From: Tachypleus tridentatus
Lineage: Eukaryota; Arthropoda; Merostomata; Xiphosura; Limulidae
Direction of reading: 5' to 3'
Assembly: GCF_004210375.1 (NCBI RefSeq)
Contig: NC_134835.1
Location: 73,872,447 to 73,936,446, forward strand
DNA length: 64,000 nucleotides
The notes under the pieces were generated by a model, which saw only the letters and a list, made by a program, of their open reading frames with translations, had not been told where the DNA came from and ran no database searches. Each line of letters opens with the position of its first letter. Within the stretch, counting starts at the first letter, position 1. Shown here piece after piece: positions 1-10,700 of this stretch. Position numbers and translations under genes: made by a program.

Positions 1-540
1 ACGCCAACGATCTTACAATTACTATGCAAGGCAACAATTTCGTCTCAATCGAAGATTCTCTGTGTGAAGCACTAGCTGGGCTAACCCAACAGCCATCAGG
101 ATCTTAGTGCTTGTCTTGTACTCTACTAAAAGTACTTAGTTTGAAAACATTCAACTCACGCCAGAAATCTCGACTCAAACTCAGAGACATTACAGACTGC
201 CTCAAGCCAAGCAACATAAATAGCCTGTATGTGTTAGCTGCAATCGTATCACCAGACACAAGGAAAGTGATTGTCAGTTGAGCAGGGCTAACTAGAGAGG
301 CACAAAACAGTACACACCCTGTATAGGATCAGGTGGAAGTGAAGAAGCGCCTGATGTCATTGAATATTTTCTGTACTTCAGCTGAATCACTAAACATTAC
401 GGCAGAGAATCTCTCCAGAAAAGCAGAAAAGGACCAAAACACCTGGAAAGTCCTCATTTACCTACGTTTCCACATTGGAAGATCTTGGGCCAACAAGGTA
501 AAATGGACGTACTCCAGAAAAACCCTGAGACTGTGATGAG
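1..540 (+). other. possible decayed coding fragment
   Basis: This stretch is less AT-rich than what follows. Frame 3 reads from base 3 to a TAG at 105-107, then on to a TGA at 279-281 (for example VLAAIVSPDTRKVIVS), and an open stretch in frame 3 lies again at 333-536. The amino-acid composition looks protein-like, but I recognise no family and see no clean splice sites. It may be a decayed mobile-element gene or an exon remnant. Confidence 0.2.
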
Positions 541-1867
541 AGGCAAATAATGTAATATATACTGTCTGTCAACAACACCAGGTACCATGCACAGCAAAAA
601 CCGTTTGCCATGAGATGTAAACACAACAGCACGAATAAAACCGTATAATGTTGTAAATTCAGAAAGTCTTTTTTAGAAAATTTTTCTATACTCTACATTT
701 ACAATGCACTTTGACCGAAGAGCTAAGTGTTAACAATTTATACATGTAGCCTTGAAAACTCGCCTTAAGCAAAGTACTTAGCCTAGTAGTTTAGGTTGCA
801 GTGTATTGTTAGGTCGGACATGACTCAATTCTTTGTGTAAACTAAGAAAACAAAGCTTTCCAGCATTTTCCTGGGCCAGATTGGCAACATATACAATATA
901 TACTTATGTCGAACTTATAAAAAACAACGTATTCTTCTTATTATTTTTCGGTCCCGTCGATGGGTCAATGGTAAGTTAATAAATTTACAATGCCAAACAT
1001 CAAGGATTGGATTCCCCACACTGTACAAAGCCCAGATAGCCTATCGTATAATTTTGCACTAACAAAACGACAACTATATGTGTGTTGATGTCCCATAGTA
1101 ATGGCACTCATAAAAATAGCAACTCGAATAATGCAAAATGGGTAAATATGACATCGATAATAGTGGTTTCAGTAATAATAACCCGAACAAAAATAACAAT
1201 TCAAAGTAAAAATTTCTTATTAGTCCCAAGTAAAAGTCATGAATGTACGTTTTTTTCTTATTTTTCTTCCTTTTGGGAAGAACAAAATGCAATTTTTCAC
1301 AATTTTATAGTATTATTGGCGCCATAATTTTTGGATTTTTATTTATGAGTTTGACGCGAAAGTCCTGAAAACATTTTGAATTGATTTTATTACAAAATCT
1401 TTTACCTTATTTGATTGACAAACGTCTTAAAATCACCTGGATATTCAATGATATTCGTTGTAATACATGACTTATTTGAACTGTCACTGTAGAGAAAACA
1501 GTCAGTGCGTAACGCGTTATATAAATACAAGTGTACTTCCTGCCACAAATAGGCAGGATTTTAGCTGACATTATTTTTACAATTAAAAGATCGAAATTTA
1601 GATAATAACAACTACAGCTTTATACTTACTATCTGTTTCATATTTCGAATACTTTTTCAAAAGATATTTAATAAATCCTTACATTTATATGAGAGTATCA
1701 AGCAATTTATCATCAGTCTTTCCCCAGTGGTTTAATCCTAAGCACGAGAGCTTATAAAGCTAATATTCCGTAGCTTGTATCTGCAATGAGCACAACACAG
1801 ACTATATACGTTTAAAAATAAACAATAACAAAAGAAGAGCATTACGTTAAATCTCTTTACAATAAAA
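541..1867. other. AT-rich stretch, no gene seen
   Basis: Short overlapping reading frames at 1074-1327 are open on both strands because of A/T runs and resemble no protein. No repeat family was recognised. Confidence 0.5.
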
Positions 1868-2024
1868 CCCGGTATGGCCAGGTGGGTTAAGGCGTTGACA
1901 GCTTAAGGCTGTGAATATTAATAAAGAGAGTTTGCAAGCTCTCTTTGTTAACCTGAAGATGACCTAAGAAGGTCGAAATGTTGTTCTCTACATTATTTTA
2001 ATAAAAGTTTTAATACCCATACCT
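1868..2024 (+). repeat. SINE head fragment joined to hairpin repeat
   Basis: Bases 1868-1905 match the tRNA-like head of the main SINE (TATGGCCAGGTGGGTTAAGG). The sequence then switches to another repeat: a near-perfect hairpin at 1923-1946, the motif CTGAAGA at 953-959 of this kilobase (1953-1959), a GACC/GGTC mini-stem, GAAA at 1975-1978, and a tail ending TAATACCCATACC. The same hairpin repeat occurs inverted near 21229-21330 and 30926-31345. Confidence 0.75.
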
Positions 2025-2302
2025 GGTCCGGCATGGCCAGGTGGGTTAAGGCGCTTGACTCATAATCTGAGGGTCGCGGGTTCGAATTTCCGTTACACCA
2101 AACATGGTTGCCCTTTCAACCGTGGTGGCGTTATAATGTGACGGTCAATCCCACTATTCGTTGGTAAAAGAGTAGCCCAAGAGTTGGCGGTGGATGGTGA
2201 TGACTAGCTTCCTTCCCTCTAGTCTTACACTGCTAAATTAGGGATCGCTAGCACAGATAGTCCTCGTGTAGCCTTGCGCGAAATTCAAAACAAACAAACA
2301 AA
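2025..2302 (+). repeat. tRNA-derived SINE, family 1
   Basis: Full-length copy of the main SINE. It has a tRNA-like head with A box (TGGCCAGGTGGGTTAAGGCG) and B box (GGTTCGAA), the body CCCACTATTCGTTGGTAAAA then GTTGGCGGTGGATGGTGATG, and a CAAACAAACAAA tail. It sits directly after the hairpin repeat. Confidence 0.9.
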
Positions 2303-2674
2303 TTCCTTTGAATAAAACAGTTATTATACGTTTGTAACTTATAACTTATTTATCGAAATGGAAGAAAATCTGCCTTGGTATAAAATCAAAGCTTTTGAAA
2401 AGAAAAAAGAGAGAGAAAAGAGCTTACATCGTAAAAATATTCGTTTTGATTCATGAATCTTTATCCTAGTCCTTTAAAAAACTAATATAAGTTGTTGTTT
2501 TTCAAAACTATGAACGTAAACTGTTTTATTTTTCTATGTTTTATGTTAAAATGTATTTTTAGCTTTAAAGAAATTACACATTGTTAAGATTTTTCTAAAT
2601 ACCCAGCTTTTAAACTTATTTAAACTTAAAGATCAATATTAAAATAATTTTAACTAATCGGAAACTTGTGTTGT

Positions 2675-2793
2675 ATGTTTGTTTTTTTCTTATAGTAAAG
2701 CCACAACGGGCTATCTGGTGTATCCACCGAAGTGAATCAAACCGCTGATTTTGATGATGTAAATCCATAGATTTACCGCTGTCCTAGCGGGGG
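2675..2793 (-). repeat. tRNA-derived SINE, family 3
   Basis: Reverse-strand copy of a short SINE. Its head reads CCCCCGCTAG with an 'agcggtaaatc' A-box-like segment and a decayed B box, followed by AGCCCGTTGTGGCTTTACTA and an AAAACAAAC tail. Confidence 0.75.
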
Positions 2794-2933
2794 AGAAGCC
2801 TCATTATATTTTTACCACTACTTAAAGGATAACCTTCAGTGGTTATTATTTCTGTGTCAGAGTTGGAGAACCAAGCTTTCTAGTAACACAGCAATAAGTC
2901 TATGGACTTAAAACGCTAAAAACCTAGTTTAGA

Positions 2934-2995
2934 GACCCGTGGAGAGCACAACACAGATAGTTCGTTGTATATTTGTGTTTAATTACAAACGAATC
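2934..2995 (+). repeat. tRNA-derived SINE, family 2, 3' fragment
   Basis: Only the end of the family is present: ACCCGTGGAGAGCACAACAC, then 'agatagttcgttgtat' and a poly(AAAC)-like tail. Confidence 0.6.
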
Positions 2996-3260
2996 AACCA
3001 CTACCAGAGATTTAAGACCTTGATTCAGATCGAAAAAATAGGGCTACTCTAACACGTCTCTGAGCATTAGTAATTTTGCATGTATTTCTTTATATATCAA
3101 GCAGTAAAAAGAGGAAATGTTGCAAGCTGAAATAATTGTAAGATAATTTTATTTAAAATCGTAATTAGATACGTATTTCAAAAAACAATATTTACTGTAA
3201 TAAAAGGGGTTCAGAGACACTCCTCACAAGGTGGGGATGTATATATACTTGTGTTACTCC

Positions 3261-3542
3261 TGGGGCCTGTCATGGCCTAGCGCGTAAGGCGTGCGACTCG
3301 TAATCCGAGGGTCGCGAGTTCGCGCCCGCATCGCGCCAAACATGCTCGCCCTCCCAGCCATGGGGGCGTTATAATGTGACGGTCAATCCCACTATTCGTT
3401 GGTAAAAGAGTAGCCCAAGAGTTGGCGGTGGGTGGTGATGACTAGCTGCCTTCCCTCTAGTCTTACACTGCTAAATTAGGGACGGCTAGCACAGATAGCC
3501 TTCGAGTAGCTTTGTGCGAAATTCCAAAACAAACAAACAAGC
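3261..3542 (+). repeat. tRNA-derived SINE, family 1, with target duplication
   Basis: Full-length copy with a CATGGCCTAGCGCGTAAGGC head and a caaacaaacaa tail. It is flanked by an 8-bp direct repeat GTTACTCC (3253-3260 and 3543-3550), the target-site duplication expected of LINE-driven insertion. Confidence 0.92.
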
Positions 3543-4265
3543 GTTACTCCCATTCCCAACAACAGCTCCAAGGCTATGGCGAGTCGTAAATAATGATCAT
3601 TGTTATTTTTGTATGTTATCTTATACAGAAGTATAAGTCAAAGCAAAGTATATCTAACAACATCCTTATAAGTTATTCGCTAATTTATGCCATCAATCAA
3701 CAAAGCCAAGTAATTTTTAAAATATATTTCATATTAAATGGACTAAAGTTTTACACTATTCTTAATCTGAGCAAACAGTAGGACAAAAATAAATAAAAAT
3801 AAGAAAACGAAAACCATATATCGAATTTCCGATTTATTATTAAATGTGTAGTGTATGTTTAGACATATCGATTTTAAATATATCTTTGAATTTTGAGGGT
3901 TGGCGTATGATAGACGTAAGAACAATATTAGTTTGTTTGTTTTTTAAATTATTTTATAATTAATTAGGGAACTTATATTCTATAACTAATTTTTCTGAAA
4001 GTGATACATATATACTTTTCTTTTATAAGTTCTTTGTTGTCGGTTAGCACAATGATAAAACGTTTAATCAAAGTAACTTTTCAAATTTTTTCTGGACGTT
4101 TAGCTTTTCTTCACTGTTCATTCTTAAAGAAAGTAGTACAACTAACATAATAAATGTACCGTTTATTTCATACAGTTACAAACTTTACGTCAGTCGTATA
4201 TAAAATATTTTTCTATGGGAATAATAAATAACGTTTCTCGTAGTTTAAAAAATCTTAATTTTCAT

Positions 4266-4530
4266 CCTGATATGGCAAGGTGGTTAGGAACGCTCGACTC
4301 GCAATCTGAGGGTCGCGGGTTCGAATTTCCGTTACACCAAACATGGTTGCCCTTTCAACCGTAGGGGCTTTGTAATGTAAGGTCAATCCCACTGTTGTTA
4401 AACGTTGGTAAAAAAAGTATCCCAAGAGTTGGTAGTGGTTGGAGATGACTAATTGCCTTCCCTCTAGTCTTTCACTGCTAAATTAGGGACGGATAGGCCT
4501 CGTGTAGCTTTGCGCAAAATTCGAAACAAA
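4266..4530 (+). repeat. tRNA-derived SINE, family 1
   Basis: Diverged full-length copy starting TGATATGGCAAGGTGGTTAG and ending gaaacaaacac. It ends 125 bp before the first recognised exon of gene A. Confidence 0.88.
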
Positions 4531-4655
4531 CACACTTAGTTTTTACATTTGCCATTTGAAAAATAAAGAATCACATATTTAATAAGGCTTTAGATTTAAT
4601 CATCAGTCTTATATCAAGCACGTTATGATAAGTCTTTTTCTTGGTTAAATTTCAG

Positions 4656-4772
4656 AGTCTTTCTTTTTGGTTCGGGTGTATGGATATTACTTAGTATTGG
4701 AGAGGAAGTTCTTTATGTCATGACATTTGAAAGTGATTTTTCAGTTCTATCCAGAGTTCTAAATATCAAAAG
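4656..4772 (+). CDS. gene A exon (TM3 region)
   Basis: Acceptor ttaaatttcag and donor AG|GTAAGC bound an exon of 117 nt. It takes one base to complete a codon and ends with two bases of the next. The start [19 protein letters not shown] aligns with TFLGMGVLWALVSVSPQIL in gene B exon 6, in the same phase. An earlier coding exon must exist, but no exon matching gene B exons 1-5 was seen upstream. Confidence 0.75.
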
Positions 4773-7700
4773 GTAAGCTTACAAACTATTTATGCATATA
4801 CTGTGATAATTTACGAGTACTTTATTTAAGGGTCGAGAATTTACATGTTTTTATATTATTTTCTAGCTCATGTCTTCACTACTTTCTGGTGATGATTAAG
4901 TTTATCGGCTTCATGTTGCAGCAGTGCGTTAATGTTGCTGTTTTCCTAAACTACAGCATCCAGTGCGAGATGTTAGTGATGTACATTAATGGACTGTGTC
5001 TTCAATTGAGGGAAAAGACTATTGGAATAAAAGAAGCCATGCATGTAAGTTTTATAATAATTCTATAAGAACCTCAACTAATGTCCTTTTTTATATTTGT
5101 TAGGATATTATTTATATTAAGGAACGGCTCTATTCATGTTATTAATAACATGAAATGAATCTTTTGTTTATCCAAGTTTCAGAATAGTAACCAAAAATAT
5201 TGTTTATATCAACCAGAAAGTTACCTCTCATCTCCATTTCTTCTGTTCGTTATCAAGAAATAAGAGGGGTTTTATTCCATCTCTTCTGGTGTATACATAA
5301 AATATTTTTATTCGGTCACATTGCCTGGCTTTCTGCTTCTTCCATATCTTATCGTCCCCTCCAGTTATTGGAACGTCAGCTCTTCGCCTCACTTTGCATG
5401 TGAAACAACTTTGTTTTCCAGTTAACTTCAATAACAGTATCTCCTTCTTGCAGATTTTTCACTATTTCTGCAACTGTCGAAACCGATACGTTCACCACTA
5501 TTTTCTTAATCAGAAAATAATGTCTCTTGATCTGTTTTTCATGCCAATGAGAATCTCTCATAAAGCCTTACCTCATGCTTATAATTTATTGAACCTCTCT
5601 CTATACCATATCCCTTCCGTCAAATACGTCCCAAACAAATCTACCAGGTCACATTTATCTCGTGGACTGATGTACTGGCCTCCTGAAAACTTCCATCGCC
5701 ATGGGCCTACTCTTTACCAATACCATACAGTTTCTTCTGATATTTTTAATGTCCTTCTCTGTTACTTTATTTTCAATACGATTTCCTAACCATTACCTAT
5801 AATATCGCCCCATACTATCGTTCATCTCTTGGCCGAAGAAAAGGCGTAACCCGCCGATGGCCCATCAGCCCCTCCTTCCGGCTTGAAATTAAATAACAAT
5901 AATAATAATAAAAACATTCTTTGGTTTGCTGATCCTATGAATGCTGATGAGTCTCCAGTAGGCAAAACTGTAGCCCATAGAAAAGGGTGCAGCGAATCAA
6001 AGAAAGTATTAGGCATCTACGTTACAAATTATGTTGTTGTTGTTTTTTATTTTATCTTTGGTGAAATCAAGTATATAATATAATCGTTAAACAAGAGTTT
6101 CAAATTTGTACGTCACCACTTCCTTAGAGGTCCCAAGAAGGGAAGCCAATGTATATTTTAGACAGAAAAAAAAATGTATATGTAATTCCTTCATTAGTTA
6201 TATTTAGGGGCCGCTGCCTTGAAAAATATAGACGAACAAAAAACCAACGGTTTAACATTGTAATGTTCCTGGTATTGTCCATTTGATTATGGTGTTTCCT
6301 TGGCAATTATACAAGAACAAAGAATATGGGAGAAAGAAACTGGAGCAAATGTAAGTATAAAGTATGGTGGTGGAATTTTATTTAACTGAAAATGTTTGAT
6401 ACACAATATTCAAACACAAGTATACCCTTACTCATCACAGCAAGGAAAAAAGACAACATCTGCTTCTTTTGCAGTAATAAAATTTCAAATCTTTCTTAAT
6501 CCTAGTGCTTTTATTCGAAAATAACTAACTTAAAGATATATGTAATCTTGTGTCTAACTTATTTTTGCATTTAATCATAACTCGGGTGCTTTAGAAGTAA
6601 TTGTTATCGGAGATTAGTATCATAGAACAGTTGTTAACGGAAGTTGATACTACAGACCGAACCGTTATCGGAGACAGGTACTATAGAACGATCCGTTATC
6701 GGAGGCAGGTACTATAAAACGATCCGTTATCGGAGACAGGTACTATAGAACGAACCGTTATCGGAGGTAAGTATTACGGGATGAATTGTTACAGGAAAGG
6801 GGTTCTATGAAATGCAGTGCAATTTAATGTAATTATAATAATATTATAGCGTTATTTACTGGGACTAAAAACTTCCATACACACAAAATACTCCCACACT
6901 CAGGTACACCAGTAAGTATGAAGGTTGAAAATGATTAAAATCGATTTTGGATACCCGTGGTGGGCACGGTAGAAATGACACGTTGTCTAGCGTTGTGTTT
7001 AACTACAAACAGATAAGTAAAAAACATTTTCAGTTAGGATTAGCAGGTGGAAATAGATTTGGATGTCTATGCTCACTACAGAAATTGAAGGAATAATCAA
7101 ATTCTACTAACATCACGTGTATTTATTTTCGAGCTTTGCAAATAAAAACACGTACACTCGCAACCTTAAAATGCATGACTAGGTTTAACCTTTATGACCG
7201 TCACAAAAACAGTTAAAACATCTTCACTTCTAAACATTATCATGCACCCCCAACCCCCAGTGGCACGGCGGGATGTCTGCGGACTTATATCGCTAGCAAC
7301 TGGACTTAGATACGGCAAAGCATAGATCGTCCTTTGTGCTTAATAATGAACAACAACATCATCATAGACACATCCATGATGGATACTTGTTATTAGGCCT
7401 AGCATAGCCAGGTGGTTAAAGCACTCTACTCGCAGGTTCGAATATCCGTCACTTCAAACATGCTTGCCCTTTCAGCTGTGGGGGTGTTATAATGTGACGG
7501 TCAATCCCATTATTCGTTGGTAAAAGAGTAACTCTAAAGTTGGTGGTGCGTGGTGATGACTAGCTGCCTTCCCTCTAGTCTTACACTGCTAAATTAGGGA
7601 CGGCTAGCGCAGATAGCCCTTAAGTAGCTTTGCGCGAAACTCAAAAAACAAGCAATACTTGTTATTATGTATATCTTCTTTTAGGAAATTCTTGGACTGA

Positions 7701-10700
7701 GGGAAACCATAAGTGTCTTGAATGGAACGCAGGGTAAAATGATGGCATTATGCGTAGTTAACTTTACAGCTCTTACTATTATAGGTAAGTTACAGTTTGA
7801 TTAAATCTATACAAATGTGAGATTCAAAAATGATCTAGATTTTAAAATATTTCATCTCAAATATAGCATATTCTAAGATTATTTTTGTTTTAGATTCAAG
7901 AGCTTAAATAAACCACAACTGAGAAAGATGTTCAAAGTATTCGTAAGTTTCTAACAAAATAAATGTATGCACTTTGTTTTCACAAATTATTTTTTACTTT
8001 AAAATTTACTACAAAACCGGTTCAAGTTTTTAAGAATCGATAAAATATAAATAATTTAGAAAACGAGTGTTCAGTTGATTTTGAATCGGTAAAAACGTAT
8101 TGTCGAAGATAGAGGAAACAATTTTGGTTTGGTCAAGCAACTCATAATAGTATACAAAGAAAAAATGTTGAAAACAAGTGCTCCAAGATTGACTTGTGTG
8201 CTAATTTTACTGTAATTTATTAAAAGTAATAATAATTTGCAAGCGCTTCGTTATGGTTCACAAAAAATAAATGCTCACTAGCACTTGTACTCACCATAGC
8301 TATAAGCAAGCACAAGCATGTACGCTTGCAGATTGCACGTGTAATTTATTATGCGCATTGTTATAATGGGTCATACATCGTATCATAAGTCCACCTATTT
8401 ACCAAAAGCAATTTTTTAGGTGCAGTGTAAAGATTAAAGATTACCGTGAGAAAAGGCTGATTCGGCTGACCTGTTACAGAGCACACGACTGTTTGCCACT
8501 GCTTTGCTTCATTGAAAAGTAAAATAGCGATAACTTGGATGGAAGAGAAAGATATGATAAAGTGTAACAAATCACAGGAGAAAATACAAGTCATTCATTT
8601 TTTTTTCTTTTCAGGAAAGTACTTTAATACATGTGCTCATATGAAATGAAGTCAAATATCAAATTTTCTAATTCTAATTCTTACGTAGAGCTGTACACCA
8701 TGTAATTTTGAGCGAGTATGATTATTGTGTTTTAATAGATCAACCTATAATGGTTTCTTTGCTGCTTACAAAAAAAAAGATCTAATCTTTCAGTAAGTCT
8801 GCAAATCATCTGCTAATCGTAGCATAACATCAAGTCCAATATCTCCTACAGTGTTTAAACTTTTACAAGAATAAATAACACTATGTGTATTTTACTCCTT
8901 CGGTTTGTTTCTTTTTTCAGGAATATGTCTGTTTATCTGCAATAAAATTGAAGATTCGAAAGTTTGGGCATACAGAATCCTATTTCCCTGTTTGTGGGCG
9001 ATTGCCCTATGTTTCCCTTTGATCCAGGTGAGTAAAATAAATCACTTAGACAAATCAATAGAAACATAGTAAAGAAATATGTAATGTTATATAATGAAGT
9101 AACATTGAAAGCAACTCTTCACACAAAAACGAAATATATTAAAAAAGAAACTATATGACTGAATTATGCTTTCCACCACACATAATGACATTTGACTAAA
9201 CAGAGTCGTTTCCAACGTTTTCACACATTATGATGAAATAATGTCAACCTCTCAAAATGTAGGATTTTATTATATATAATACATGAGATTTCTTAAGTCG
9301 TTAATATCTCTATCAATCATTCTTTTGTAGTATGTTTATAAAGAAACCATAAAGGAGTTATAACTTTGTGATACTTTTGATCAATAATGAAAAGCTAATG
9401 ATGTAGATGGAGTTGGTCACATGCAGTTTATTAACACGAACGATGAAAAATATAGGCTTACAGAAGTTTTGGGAAATAAAATAAGAAATATGCTATTTCA
9501 AAGTAAATATTTTTCTCTAAACGAATTGAAAACAATTGAAATTTAATCGTTATTTCCGAAATGCTGTGAATCTGAAATAGAGAACTAGTGTAAGAATGTA
9601 GATGTGAAATGGAGAAGAAAAGTATCGGAGAAGATAATTTTATAAATAATTAAAACAAATTTTGCTGATAAAAAAACGAAAATACGAAAGAATATGGAGC
9701 TTATATCTTAATTCTGTAAGCTTATTTATCATTCGAAAGCGTATGTTGTGTAACAGTTTACTTTGAACTTTGCTACAGGTAGTTTAGAGAAAATAAATAC
9801 AATAAACCTAATTCATCCACAGAAGTCAAACAAATTTACTGAATCAGTTCTTAGTTGGACATTAAATAGTATTATTATTATACTGAAATGAAAGACTTAG
9901 ATATCTTAATAGAAGATGCTGAGTCCGATATGAAGTTAAAGCTATTTTCTGTAACTCGAGGTGTCGGCATAATTTGCATGTTATGTAATACTTACGTAAC
10001 ACTCAGATAGCATTCTTTATCTGTTACTTAATAGTTGCCTAATTCCAGGCAGCAACATTCTTTGGGCGCACAGTATGTGCCTTAACCAATCACATCCTTG
10101 GCCCTAAAGTGCAAAACGTGTTTTTTGCGGTAATTGGCATCAACTCTTACATTTACAATTCGGATAAACTAACGATTAACTGCACAAAATGTAGGAAATA
10201 TATTCATTCAAAAACGCTGTGTGATGTCAGCAATGCTTATATTCACAGCAAAGTCACTGTAAGCATGTTTAAGAGAAATATATATATATAGTAATATATA
10301 CAATTATTTTAAGCTTTGGTAAAATGTTTAAAAAGAAGCAATAACTATTGCTGTCTGTTTCTACATTTGTATTTTAAAATTGTAATCTCTGACCAGGAGA
10401 GGACTGGGAGTTTGTTTGTTTGTTTGTTTTTGAATTTCGCACAAAGCTACTCGAGGGCTATCTGTGCTAGCCGTCCCTAATTTACCAGTGTGAGACTAGA
10501 GGGAAGGCAGCTAGTCATCACCACCCACCGCCAACTCTTGGGCTACTCTTTTTACCAACGAATAGTGGGATTGACCGTCACATTATAACGCCCCCACGGC
10601 TGAAATGGCGAGAATGTTTGGCGCGACGGGGATGCGAACCCGCGACCTTCAGATTACGAGTCCCACGCCTTAACGCGCTTGGCCATGCCGGGCCATCGAC

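Noticed and set aside
2025-2302. Possible functional tRNA genes at SINE heads (all three families have A- and B-box-like text)
   Set aside because: The heads do not fold into full cloverleaves, are followed by SINE bodies and tails, and recur many times with target duplications.
4046-4072. Candidate tiny upstream exon of gene A (MIKRLIK between TTAG and GTAACT)
   Set aside because: Only about 25 nt, wrong phase for the next exon (which needs phase 2), and no match to gene B exon 5.
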